From contig NZ_BMNH01000042.1 of assembly GCF_014646355.1 (NCBI RefSeq), positions 1 to 49,041 on the forward strand: DNA of 49,041 nt, read 5' to 3'. Source of the stretch: Nonomuraea cavernae. Lineage in GTDB: Bacteria; Actinomycetota; Actinomycetes; Streptosporangiales; Streptosporangiaceae. Below the pieces are notes generated by a model. It made no database searches. It saw nothing but the letters and a program-made list of their open reading frames with translations, and was not told where the DNA came from. Shown piece after piece: positions 24,547-33,180 of this stretch. Position numbers and translations under genes: made by a program. How positions within the stretch are numbered: the stretch's first letter is position 1; the number at the start of each line of letters is the position of its first letter.

Positions 24547-24738
24547 ATCCCCAACACCACGATGGTGAACGAAAAGGCTACCTGATCAGCCCGAAAGCGA
24601 GGATCACAGATCAGCGGCGATGACCTTCACCCTGGCACGCCCGGCCAGGGCCACCATGGTGACGGACGGCCGACGCCGGACCTCGGCCCGCCATGGGCAA
24701 CCGTGCGGCCGAGACCACGCCACCGTCCGCGACGGCGG

Positions 24739-27700
24739 TCACACCACCGAAAGGCTCGATCCGGCACGCGTCTTGGAGACCTTGAGCTGGGCCGGGATGC
24801 GCGAGCGCAGCTCGGCGACGTGGCTGATGACGCCGACGGCGCGCCCGCCGTCGCGTAGCTCGTCGAGAATGTCGAGGACGCCGTCGAGGGTGTCCTCGTC
24901 GAGGGTGCCGAACCCCTCGTCCACGAAGAGCGTGCCGATCTCGGCCCCCCCGGCCTCGGCCGTGACGACGTCGGCCAGCCCGAGGGCCAGCGCCAGCGAG
25001 GTGATGAAGCTCTCTCCGCCGGAGAGAGTCGCCGGGTCGCGCTCGACGCCCGTCCACCCGTCGGAGATCCGCAACCCGAGCCCGCCGCCCGAACGGCCAC
25101 GCGCGCCGGCCGTCTTACGCAGGTCGTGACGCAGGAGGTAGCGGCCGGCGGACATGTGGTCGAGGCGCTCGTTGGCGGCGTCGACCACCTGCCTGAGCCG
25201 CTCGCCGAGCACGTACGACGACAGGCTCATGCTCCACTGGTTGTCGCTGGAGGTGCCGCTGGCCAGGGCCGCCATGCGCTCGGCCAGCTTGTGCCGGTCG
25301 GCGGCGGGCTGCCAGGTGGCCAGACCTGCCGCCAGCTCACCGTGGAGCTCGTCCAGCCGGTGCGCTCTGGCCATGGCCTGGTCGAGCGCGGAGGCCAGGG
25401 CGGTGTGGGCCTGCTGCGCCGCCTCGCGCTCCGCCTCGATCGCCGCCAGGTCGGGCGCCGGCGCCTCGGCCGCCGCCAGCAGCTCGGGGTCGGCCAGGAT
25501 GCCGCTCACGGCGGCGTACTGGTCGTCCAGCCGCCGCAGCCGCTCGGCCTTGCTCTCCAGCTCGGCCGGGGTCCTGGCGGCGTCGACGACGTCGTCGACC
25601 TCGGCGAAGCCCGCCTCCAGGGTGGCCCGTTCGGCCGCCTCGGCGGCTCTGGCACGCTCCTGTTCGGCGGACATGGCCAGCCGCGTCGCCTCCAGTGCCT
25701 CCCGCAACAGCTCCGCCTCGTCGCTGAGCCTGGACAGCCGCGCGGTGAGCGTCGGATCGTCGCCGCGGGCGCTGTCGAGCCGCGCGGTCAGCCTCCCCGC
25801 GTCACCGCTGAGCTCCTCCTGGCGGGTGCGGCAGGCGGCCAGCCTGGCCGTGACCCTGCGCGCCCGCTCCTCCAGCGAGACCCGCTCCTGACCGAGCCGC
25901 GCCGCCTCGGCGGCCAGCTCCGGCTCCTCGGCCGCCGACGCCTTGAGCCGCCGCACCTCCCGCTCGGCCGCCGCCAGCACCTCGACGGCCTGGACGTCGC
26001 CGCCCAACCCGCTCGAATCACCCTGGCCGCCCACGCCACCCAGGCCGGACGGGTCCAGTTGAGCGGAACCCTCGGTGCTGGTGTCCAACGCGAGACCCAG
26101 GCTGCCACGGGCGAGCTGGGCGGCGAGACGGGAGCGTTCGGCCTGCAGGTGGCTGCGGTGGGCGCGGTGGGCGGCGAGGTCTTCGGCCAGCCGGCGGGCG
26201 CGGTCGGTGACGTGCTCACGGTCGGCCTCGACGCGGTCGAGCTCCGCGGCCAGCGCGGGCTCGAGTGCGGCGATCCCCTCCAGGCGGGCGAGCTCCTGCT
26301 CGGCCCGCAGCACCTCCGCCTCGGCGGCGTCGGCGTCGAGACCGCCCGTGGCCGCCACCGCGTCGGCGTGGCGGGACTCAAGGGCGGCGAGGGTACGTTC
26401 GGCGGCCTCGCGTTCGGCGTGCGCTCCTTCATGGGCGTGCTCGGCGGCCAGCTCGTCGTCCGCCGAGGGCGCGCTGGGGGCGGGCGAGGCCGGGGCGGGG
26501 TGGTGCTCGGAGCCGCACACCGCGCAGGGCCGGCCGTCGGACAGGTCGCGGGCCAGCTCGGCCGCCATGCCGTCGATGCGGGCCTGGCGGATGTCCAGCC
26601 ACTGCTCCCTCAGACCCTGGGCCCTGTCCACCAGAGCCTGGTGGGTGGCCGCCGCCGCCTCCAGCTCACCGGCCAGGGTGTCACGACGCAGGACCGCGTC
26701 GCGTATGGTCCGGGCCGCGTCGAGCGTCGCGGCCGCGGCCGGGATCGCCGCGATCTCCGCGCGTACGCCGGCGAGCCGCCCCGACACGTCGGCGAGCCGC
26801 TGGGGCAGCTCCGCCTCGGCGGCGGCCACCTCGGCCTCCCGCTGCGCCAGCCCGTCCAGCTCGGCGTCCAGCGCGGCGAGCCCGCGATCGGCTGCGATCA
26901 GCTCGGCCGCGGCGGCCCGCACGGCTTCGGCCGCCGGGATCCTGGCGGCGTCGAGGCGGGCCCGCTCGGCACGGTGCTCGGCCTCGGCCATGAGCTCGGG
27001 CAGGGCGGCCAGCCGGATGGCGGTCGCCTCGTCCTCCGTGGCCAGCCCGGCGAGCTCCTCCTCGGCCCGCCGCAGGTCTCTCCGGACGACCAGGAGCCTG
27101 GCCTCCTCGGTGAGCAGCTCGGACAGCCGCGCGATCTCGGCCTGCCGCTGCCTCTCCATCTCGGCGAGCCGCTCCGGCGACACCGCGGAACCATCGCCGG
27201 GCCGGGGCGGGAAGTCGGCGGATGGGCCGTCGGTCGCGCGGCCCAACAGGGGACGGGCGCGGGCCACGGCGTCGGCCGCGAGGGAGGTGGCCTTGGCGGC
27301 GGCCTCGGCGCGCTGCCTGGCGGCCGTGATCAGCGGGATCACGGCCGCGGCCCGAGCCGCGTCGTCGAGGATCGCCTGAAGGTCCGCTCGCTCGTCGGCA
27401 CGTTCGTCCAGAGTGCGACGCAGGGTCAGCGCCTCGGCGTGACGGCGCCGGCGGTCGGCCAGCGCCGCGGCCTGCTCGAACGTGAGGCGCGCCTGCCGCG
27501 ACGCCTGCTCCGCCCGCGCGTGCTGCTCGGTGCGCCGGGTGACCACGGCCCGGGCCGCGTCGCGCAGTGCTCCGGCCCACCCGAGAGGATCATCCTCGAC
27601 CGACGGCACTCCGGCCTCGGCCGACCCGGGATCGGCGCCATCGGCCGAGCCGGGCGACGACGATCCGGGCAAGGGATCGCTGAACAGGAGCTCCTGGCCC

Positions 27701-28431
27701 GCATCGGCGGCGCCGGCCGACGGGGACTGGGAGGCGGTGAGAGGTGCGGGCTGGCCGAGGGTGTCGCCGGCCGCCTCCTCCAGCCGCTGGATGGCGAAGT
27801 CGACCTGCTGGCGCAGGTCCTGGGCCTCGCGCCAGGACTGCTTGCGGTGCTCGGCCAGCCACGACTCTGTCTGGGTGAACACCTTGACCGTGAAGAGGCG
27901 TTCGAGCAGCTTGCGGCGGTCGTCGCCGTCGGCTCGCAGGAACCGGGCGAAGTCGCCCTGGGGCAGCATGGCGACCTGGCAGAACTGGTCGGCGTTCATG
28001 CCGAGCAGCCCGCCGATGAGGTCGCCCGCCTCGTCGGCCCTGGTGGTGAGGCCCTGCCAGCCGGCTCCGGCCCGCTCCTCGACGATGACCTTGGCCTTCT
28101 CCTCGGTGCAGCCCGTGCCGCGGAGCTTGGGCCGCTGCCAGGCGGGAGAGCGCTGGATGCGGAGGTGCCGGCCGCGTACGGTCACCTCCAGCGTGACCGA
28201 CGGGCCGACGGAGGGGGCGGCGTGGTCACAGCGCAGGGCACGGGCGCTGTTGCGCTGGCCGGGCACCTGCCCGTAGAGGGCGAAGCAGAGCGCGTCGAGG
28301 ATCGTCGTCTTGCCCGCGCCGGTGGGCCCGTGCACGAGGAAGAGGCCCGCCTGCGCCAGCGCGTCGAAGTCGACCGTCTCCGCACCGGGGAACGACCCGA
28401 ACGCCGTCAGGGAGAGCCGGTGTGGCCGCAT
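24739..28431 (-). CDS. sbcC: Exonuclease SbcCD subunit C (Rad50-like ATPase)
   Basis: A 1230-aa SMC-like ATPase that with SbcD opens and trims hairpin or protein-blocked DNA ends. Walker A is GPTGAGKTT (about 35-43), the zinc hook CAVCGSEHH lies near 635 between long coiled coils, the signature LSGGES near 1134, and Walker B TLFVDEGFGTLDED near 1172. ATG 28431 follows the sbcD TAG with no gap, so the two are coupled. Expression probably follows the DNA-damage promoter in front of sbcD. Confidence 0.96.
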   Translation of the reverse strand: MRPHRLSLTAFGSFPGAETVDFDALAQAGLFLVHGPTGAGKTTILDALCFALYGQVPGQRNSARALRCDHAAPSVGPSVTLEVTVRGRHLRIQRSPAWQRPKLRGTGCTEEKAKVIVEERAGAGWQGLTTRADEAGDLIGGLLGMNADQFCQVAMLPQGDFARFLRADGDDRRKLLERLFTVKVFTQTESWLAEHRKQSWREAQDLRQQVDFAIQRLEEAAGDTLGQPAPLTASQSPSAGAADAGQELLFSDPLPGSSSPGSADGADPGSAEAGVPSVEDDPLGWAGALRDAARAVVTRRTEQHARAEQASRQARLTFEQAAALADRRRRHAEALTLRRTLDERADERADLQAILDDAARAAAVIPLITAARQRAEAAAKATSLAADAVARARPLLGRATDGPSADFPPRPGDGSAVSPERLAEMERQRQAEIARLSELLTEEARLLVVRRDLRRAEEELAGLATEDEATAIRLAALPELMAEAEHRAERARLDAARIPAAEAVRAAAAELIAADRGLAALDAELDGLAQREAEVAAAEAELPQRLADVSGRLAGVRAEIAAIPAAAATLDAARTIRDAVLRRDTLAGELEAAAATHQALVDRAQGLREQWLDIRQARIDGMAAELARDLSDGRPCAVCGSEHHPAPASPAPSAPSADDELAAEHAHEGAHAEREAAERTLAALESRHADAVAATGGLDADAAEAEVLRAEQELARLEGIAALEPALAAELDRVEADREHVTDRARRLAEDLAAHRAHRSHLQAERSRLAAQLARGSLGLALDTSTEGSAQLDPSGLGGVGGQGDSSGLGGDVQAVEVLAAAEREVRRLKASAAEEPELAAEAARLGQERVSLEERARRVTARLAACRTRQEELSGDAGRLTARLDSARGDDPTLTARLSRLSDEAELLREALEATRLAMSAEQERARAAEAAERATLEAGFAEVDDVVDAARTPAELESKAERLRRLDDQYAAVSGILADPELLAAAEAPAPDLAAIEAEREAAQQAHTALASALDQAMARAHRLDELHGELAAGLATWQPAADRHKLAERMAALASGTSSDNQWSMSLSSYVLGERLRQVVDAANERLDHMSAGRYLLRHDLRKTAGARGRSGGGLGLRISDGWTGVERDPATLSGGESFITSLALALGLADVVTAEAGGAEIGTLFVDEGFGTLDEDTLDGVLDILDELRDGGRAVGVISHVAELRSRIPAQLKVSKTRAGSSLSVV

Positions 28432-29541
28432 CTACGCCATCGTCTCCTTCGCCCGGGACGCCTCGACCGCCTGTCTTAGCAGCTTTTCCTCGTCGGCCGC
28501 GGCAGGCTCGCCGCGTACCTCACGGACGAAGTCGAGCGCGACGTCGGCCTCCGGGCGCCCGCTGAGCCGCACGGGCTGGGCGGCGGGAGCGCCGCCCTCG
28601 GGGTCGAAGGAGAGCGCCAGCGTGTGCGGGAAGCGGGCGCGCAGCCGGTCCATGGCCGATTTGGGGCGTATGGGGTCGGTCAGCACCACCTGCAGCCAGT
28701 GGTCCTCGAAGCGGGCGTGGGCGGGCGAGGTCAGCAGGTCGTCGAGATGGCCGCGCAGCCGGCCGACCGGCCGGGGCACCGGCGCCGGCACGAACTCCAC
28801 GCCCGAGCCGAGCGTGACCAGCCACGAACCCTTGACGTGGTCGGCCTCGGAGAACGAGTAGGCCAGCGGGGAGCCGGAGTAGCGGACCGTCTCGGACATG
28901 CGCTGGCGCCCGTGCAGGTGGCCGAGCGCGACGTAGTCGACCCCGTCGAACGCCGACAGCGGCACGTGGGCGACCCCGCCCACGCTGATGTCGCGCTCGC
29001 TGTCGCTGGCCTGGCCTCCGGTGACGAAGGCGTGGGCCAGCACGACAGAGCGGCCGCGGCGGGCGGCGTCGGCGCGGACGCGGGTCATGGCGTGGGTGAG
29101 CGCGGCGGTGTGGCTGCGATCGGGCAGCTCCCAGGGGGCGCGGACCAGCTCGGGCTCCAGGTAGGGGATGCCGTAGAAGGCGACGTCGTCGATCATCACG
29201 GGCTCCCACGCCCGCGACGGGTCGGTGCGCAGGTGCACCCCCGCGGCGTCGAACAGGGAGGCGCCGAAGCCGAGCCGCCGCGCGGAGTCGTGGTTGCCGC
29301 TGATCAGCACGGTCCGCGCGCCCTCGGCGGCCAGCCGCCCCAGCGCCTCGTTGCACAGGGTCACGGCGTCGACCGGCGGGAGGGCCCGGTCGTAGACGTC
29401 ACCGGACACCGCCACCACGTCGACCCGCTCGGCGCGGACGGTCTCGACCAGGTGGTCGACGAACGCGGCCTGACCGTCGAGCAGGCTCTCGCGATGGAAC
29501 GAGCGCCCCAGGTGCCAGTCGCTGGTGTGCAGGATCCGCAT
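28432..29541 (-). CDS. sbcD: Exonuclease SbcCD subunit D (Mre11-like nuclease)
   Basis: A 369-aa metallophosphoesterase. The metal-binding motifs are all present: HTSDWHLGR (residues 5-13), SGDVYDRA, SGNHDSARR, VLAHAFV and LGHLHGRQ. It forms the nuclease of the SbcCD complex with the downstream ATPase. ATG 29541 is chosen because it begins MRILHTSDWH as in the family and lies 7 nt after a TAGCTT element; a longer frame to 29667 exists but would run through the promoter. Confidence 0.96.
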   Translation of the reverse strand: MRILHTSDWHLGRSFHRESLLDGQAAFVDHLVETVRAERVDVVAVSGDVYDRALPPVDAVTLCNEALGRLAAEGARTVLISGNHDSARRLGFGASLFDAAGVHLRTDPSRAWEPVMIDDVAFYGIPYLEPELVRAPWELPDRSHTAALTHAMTRVRADAARRGRSVVLAHAFVTGGQASDSERDISVGGVAHVPLSAFDGVDYVALGHLHGRQRMSETVRYSGSPLAYSFSEADHVKGSWLVTLGSGVEFVPAPVPRPVGRLRGHLDDLLTSPAHARFEDHWLQVVLTDPIRPKSAMDRLRARFPHTLALSFDPEGGAPAAQPVRLSGRPEADVALDFVREVRGEPAAADEEKLLRQAVEASRAKETMA

Positions 29542-29548
29542 TCGCAGG

Positions 29549-29571
29549 AAGCTAACAGTTCTCACCGACAA
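29549..29571 (-). promoter_or_regulatory. RecA-NDp/PafBC-type DNA-damage promoter of sbcDC
   Basis: Minus strand: TTGTCGGTG (29571-29563), 8 nt, TAGCTT (29554-29549), 7 nt, ATG 29541. It is an exact match to TTGTCRGTG-N8-TAnnnT and leaderless. Confidence 0.85.
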
Positions 29572-29647
29572 ATGCGGCCCCATGCGCCTCACCAGCGGGG
29601 AGTAGGCTGAATGATCGACGGGCAAACCAACCCACATGGGGAGGCCG

Positions 29648-31141
29648 ATGCGCACTGGCCGTGGCACCTTGAGCGTCGCAGCCGGTCTGATGCTGGTGGT
29701 TCTGGCATCCGTCGGATACGTCCTGCCACCCGCGTTCGACCCGCCACCGCTCAGGGCCGATCAGGAGTTCCAGGCTTTACCGGCTCAGCCGCCGAGCGAG
29801 CTGCGCTCCGTCGTGGCGGTCGATCCGATCAGCCGCGAGGAGATCTCCGTCCCGGCGCAGGGGCAGCGGCTGGTGGGCACCGTGCGGGCGCCGCTCACAC
29901 CGGGCCGGCATCCGGCGCTGGTGTTCGTGTCGGGGTCGGGCAACGGCTCGCGGACCGAGTTCACGCCGCAGGCGGAGTTCCTGGCCAAGGCGGGCGTGGT
30001 GACGCTCGCGTTCGACAAGCGGACGGTCGGCTACAACTTCCGCGACCGCGACTTCTCGCTGCTCGCCGACGACGCGCTCCGCATGGTGGAGCACCTGGCG
30101 AAGCGGCCGGACGTCGATCCGGCGCGGATCGGGTTATGGGCGGTCAGTGAGGGCGGATGGGTGGCGCCGATCGCCGCCGCGAAGAGCTCGGCGGTGGGGT
30201 TCACGGTGCTGGTGTCCTCACCGAACGTCTCACCGCTGCGGCAGGTGGCCTGGGCGCTGAACGAGCAGTTGCTCCGCCTGCGCGCCCCGATCGGCGTGCG
30301 CGACCTGCTGACCAGGGCGATGGGCGGGATCGGCTTCGACTTCCTGCGCCACGACGCGATGCCGGCGCTGCGGCGGATGAGACAGCCGGTGCTGGCCCTC
30401 TACGGCACGACCGACCCGTCCATCCCGTTCGTCGAGTCCACCAGGGCGCTGACCACGGCGCTGGCCGAGGCGGGCAACGACGGCTACACGATCCGCTTCA
30501 TGGGCCGAGCCGACCACGCCATGCGGGTCAACGGCGGCGACTTCGCGCCGGGCTATCTGGAGACGCTCACCAACTGGATCACCGGCCTGCCGGGCACCGC
30601 CCGGCCCGAGGTGCGCATGGCGGGCACCACTCCGGTGCAGCGGTTCGAGGCCAGCGACGTGCCGGCCGCGCCGTGGTACGCGGGCGGGACGATGCTGGGG
30701 CTGACCATCTGCCTGGCCGCCGTCGGCTACGTGGCGGGCCCGGTCGCCGTCATGCTGGTACGGCTGCGCGGCCGGCCCCTCGCGCAGGTCGAGGCCAACA
30801 CCAAACTGTGGCCGCCGATCAGGCGCAGACTGAGCCGGATGGCGTGGACGGGGCTGGGGCTGCTGCTCTCGGTGGTGGCGTTCATCATGGTGCTGGTGCT
30901 GTTCTCGGTGAACCAGGCGGGCGCCTGGCCCGCGGTGCTGGCCGGCTGGCTGGTCGTGCGCGGCATGGCCGTGCTGATGCTGGTGCAGGAGGTCACGGCC
31001 GTGGCGGCGGTCGTGGCGGCGCTGCGGGAGGGCATGCGGCTGAGCCGGTGGCAGCACGTGGCGATCGCGGGGGTGCTGGGCGGCACGGGGTTGCTGCTGG
31101 TGGCGGCCGCCTACTACGGGTTGTTCTCGTTCCCCTGGTAG
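29648..31141 (+). CDS. Membrane-anchored alpha/beta hydrolase with C-terminal membrane domain
   Basis: A 497-aa protein. An N-terminal membrane helix or signal (SVAAGLMLVVLASVGYVL, about 9-26) is followed by an alpha/beta-hydrolase domain (about 55-310). The nucleophile elbow is AVSEGGW, slightly degenerate from GxSxG; the Asp is in YGTTDPSIPF and the His in GRADHAMR. After residue 340 come four membrane helices, so the hydrolase domain likely faces outside. ATG 29648 is preceded by GGGGAGG; ATG 29636 is in frame but has no ribosome-binding site. TAGGCT at 29603-29608 may be its -10. The substrate is unknown. Confidence 0.82.
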   Translation: MRTGRGTLSVAAGLMLVVLASVGYVLPPAFDPPPLRADQEFQALPAQPPSELRSVVAVDPISREEISVPAQGQRLVGTVRAPLTPGRHPALVFVSGSGNGSRTEFTPQAEFLAKAGVVTLAFDKRTVGYNFRDRDFSLLADDALRMVEHLAKRPDVDPARIGLWAVSEGGWVAPIAAAKSSAVGFTVLVSSPNVSPLRQVAWALNEQLLRLRAPIGVRDLLTRAMGGIGFDFLRHDAMPALRRMRQPVLALYGTTDPSIPFVESTRALTTALAEAGNDGYTIRFMGRADHAMRVNGGDFAPGYLETLTNWITGLPGTARPEVRMAGTTPVQRFEASDVPAAPWYAGGTMLGLTICLAAVGYVAGPVAVMLVRLRGRPLAQVEANTKLWPPIRRRLSRMAWTGLGLLLSVVAFIMVLVLFSVNQAGAWPAVLAGWLVVRGMAVLMLVQEVTAVAAVVAALREGMRLSRWQHVAIAGVLGGTGLLLVAAAYYGLFSFPW

Positions 31142-31171
31142 ACCCGCGTCCTCCCGACGGGCACGGCGTCC

Positions 31172-32095
31172 CTAGGCGTCCCGGTCCGCCGGCCCGACGT
31201 AGGCGTTCAGCCAGCGGTCGATCTCGGCGAACACCTGCTTGCGCACCGGCTCGCTGGACAGCACCAGGTCGTGTACGCCGTCGGCGACGCGGACGCAGGT
31301 GACGTGCGGGCCGATCGAGGTGGACCAGCGGGCGATCTGCCGGGGGTCGAGCACGATGTCGGCCGCACGGGCCTCGGGGACGAAGTCGCGTACCCGCAGG
31401 CCCCTGGCCGAGGCGAGGACGAGCACCGGCACGTCGACCGCGAGCCCGGCGTGCAGGCGGCGCTGCGCACGGCGGACGGCGGCCAGCCACATGGCGTGCA
31501 CGGCGAAGCCGCCGAGCGGCTTGAGCTCCAGATCGTAGTCCCATTCGCCCTGCTCGGAGCTGTGCAGGCTCTGGCCGTAGACGGTGCTGACGCCCAGAGG
31601 CAGCGGCCGGCTCGTGTAGGAGAGCGGAGTCTTGAGCAGGTCGGCGGCCAGGCGGAGCGGAGCGGACACGTTGAGGTCGAAGAACGGGCTGTTGAGCACC
31701 AGCCCCTGCACGAGGCCCCGGCCGCGGACCCGGTCGGCCCACAGCGAGGCGATCAGGCCGCCGGTCGAGTGGGCGTTGACGGTGAGCTCGTCGTGGTCCC
31801 GCCGGATGACCCGGACGGCCTCGTCGATCTCGGGGAAGTAGTCGGTGACGCTCCTGATCAGGCCCCTGGTCTGGTGCGGCAGCAACGACCTCCCGTATTT
31901 ACGCAGGTCGAGCGCGTAGAAGTCGATGCCGCGGTCGAGGTAGTGCTCGGCCAGGTGGTCCTGGAAGAAGTAGTCGGTGAAGCCGTGGAGATAGAGCACC
32001 GCCCGGCGGGACGCCTCGGTCCGCCGCGACACCAGTGTCGCCACGACCTCACCCTCGAAGTCGGGCGGCATGGGCAGAACGGTGATCTCGTACAT
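31172..32095 (-). CDS. Alpha/beta hydrolase (serine lysophospholipase-like)
   Basis: A 307-aa cytoplasmic alpha/beta hydrolase. LYLHGFTDYFFQDHLAEHY gives the oxyanion region, the nucleophile is in NAHSTGG, and the late His is in VADGVHDLVLSS. The pattern resembles monoacylglycerol lipase or lysophospholipase-like proteins (DLRKYGRS). ATG 32095 lies 1 nt after the crotonase stop (TAG-C-ATG), so the genes are probably coupled; a TATCGT 7 nt before the ATG could also give a leaderless transcript, but it encodes the last residues of the crotonase and may be chance. Confidence 0.83.
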   Translation of the reverse strand: MYEITVLPMPPDFEGEVVATLVSRRTEASRRAVLYLHGFTDYFFQDHLAEHYLDRGIDFYALDLRKYGRSLLPHQTRGLIRSVTDYFPEIDEAVRVIRRDHDELTVNAHSTGGLIASLWADRVRGRGLVQGLVLNSPFFDLNVSAPLRLAADLLKTPLSYTSRPLPLGVSTVYGQSLHSSEQGEWDYDLELKPLGGFAVHAMWLAAVRRAQRRLHAGLAVDVPVLVLASARGLRVRDFVPEARAADIVLDPRQIARWSTSIGPHVTCVRVADGVHDLVLSSEPVRKQVFAEIDRWLNAYVGPADRDA

Positions 32096-32096
32096 G

Positions 32097-32969
32097 CTAG
32101 ACACGATAGGGATCGTCCGGCCAGGACGGTACACCGTCCGGCAGATCCTGGCTGACCTTCATCGGGAACTCGGCCGGCCGCTTCTCCAGGAACGACGTCA
32201 CGCCCTCGACGGCGTCAGCCGAGGAGCCCAGCTCGGCCATCAGCCTGGAGTCGGCCGCGTGCGCCTCCCATGGGGACGATGCCGACAGCCCCGACCACAT
32301 CAGCCTGCGGACCGCGGCGACCGAGACGGCCGAGGTGTTGCCGGCGATCTCGCGGGCCAGCGCGTAGGCGGCGGGCAGCAGCTCGTCCGCCGGATACAGG
32401 CGTGAGACCAGCCGGGCTTCGAGGGCCTCCGAGGCGGGGAAGACGCGGCCCGTCGCGGCCCATTCCATGGCCTGGGCGATGCCCACGATCCTGGGCAGGA
32501 ACCAGCCGGAGGCCGCCTCGGGGACGATGCCGCGGCGGGCGAACACGAAGCCGAACTTCGCGGTGTCGGCCGCGAGCCTGACGTCCATCGGCAGCGTCAT
32601 CGTGACGCCCACCCCGACGGCCGCGCCGTTGATGGCGCCGATGACCGGCTTCAGCGACTGGGCGATGCGCAGGGCGACCGTGCCTCCGCCGTCGCGCGGG
32701 TAGCCGTCGACGAGCTCCTCCTGGTGGTCGCCGCGGTCCCGGCGGGTGAACGTGCCGCCGCCCCCGCCCAGGTCGGCGCCGGCGCAGAAGGCCCGGCCGG
32801 CGCCGGTGACGACCACGGCGCGCACGTCGTCGTCGGCGTCCGCGAGATCGAACGCCTCGATCAACTCCGCGCGCATCGTCAGGGTGAAGGCGTTGAGCCG
32901 GTCCGGGCGCTTCAGGGTGACGGTCGCGATGCGGTCCGTCACGGCGTACTCGATCTCGGAGAAGGCCAT
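32097..32969 (-). CDS. Enoyl-CoA hydratase/isomerase (crotonase) family protein
   Basis: A 290-aa crotonase. Oxyanion-hole blocks are AFCAGADLGGGGG (about 60-72) and NGAAVGVGVTMTLPMDVR; the catalytic Glu region is FARRGIVPEAASGWFLP. A Gly-rich loop and charged stretch (FTRRDRGDHQEEL) enlarge the first loop. It would hydrate or isomerise an acyl-CoA; the chain type is unknown. ATG 32969 sits inside a palindrome and 6 nt after TAAGAT, so the transcript is probably leaderless and directly repressible. Confidence 0.92.
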   Translation of the reverse strand: MAFSEIEYAVTDRIATVTLKRPDRLNAFTLTMRAELIEAFDLADADDDVRAVVVTGAGRAFCAGADLGGGGGTFTRRDRGDHQEELVDGYPRDGGGTVALRIAQSLKPVIGAINGAAVGVGVTMTLPMDVRLAADTAKFGFVFARRGIVPEAASGWFLPRIVGIAQAMEWAATGRVFPASEALEARLVSRLYPADELLPAAYALAREIAGNTSAVSVAAVRRLMWSGLSASSPWEAHAADSRLMAELGSSADAVEGVTSFLEKRPAEFPMKVSQDLPDGVPSWPDDPYRV

Positions 32970-32990
32970 GACCGAATCTTATTCGGTCAT
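32968..32990. promoter_or_regulatory. Perfect palindromic operator over the crotonase start
   Basis: ATGACCGAAT-CTT-ATTCGGTCAT: 10-bp arms with a 3-bp centre. It covers the minus-strand -10 (TAAGAT) and touches the start codon, the position expected of a TetR- or MarR-type repressor site. No regulator gene is adjacent. Confidence 0.65.
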
Positions 32991-33180
32991 CGAAGTTGAC
33001 TCTCATATAACGGCATATTTCGCGTTTAAGCCGTAAGATCCCCCCTCGATTCGGCCTAAAGTGGGCCGCGTCCAGCGGCCGCTTCTGGAAGCGGCGTTCG
33101 CACCTGGAATGGGCGTCCAGCGGGCCACCTCGGGTAGCGGGGTACGCGTCTACGGTGGAGCACGGGGAAACGGGGATGGC

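Noticed and set aside
24547..24738. 192-bp gap between sbcC and the toxin operon
   Set aside because: It holds a weak hairpin right after the sbcC stop (24723-24735) and a CACCATGGTG palindrome near 24652; neither is strong enough to list as a feature.
25126..28479. 1117-residue plus-strand frame opposite sbcC
   Set aside because: Antisense to sbcC, Gly/Arg/Leu-rich without domains; explained by codon bias of the real gene.
29611..30150. 179-residue frame starting at ATG 29611 just after TAGGCT
   Set aside because: It runs in another frame through the alpha/beta hydrolase and is Arg/Gly-rich; the hydrolase frame has the domain signals.
32103..32108. TATCGT as a promoter of the second alpha/beta hydrolase
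   Set aside because: It encodes the last residues of the crotonase; coupling through TAG-C-ATG explains expression equally well, so it is not listed as a promoter.
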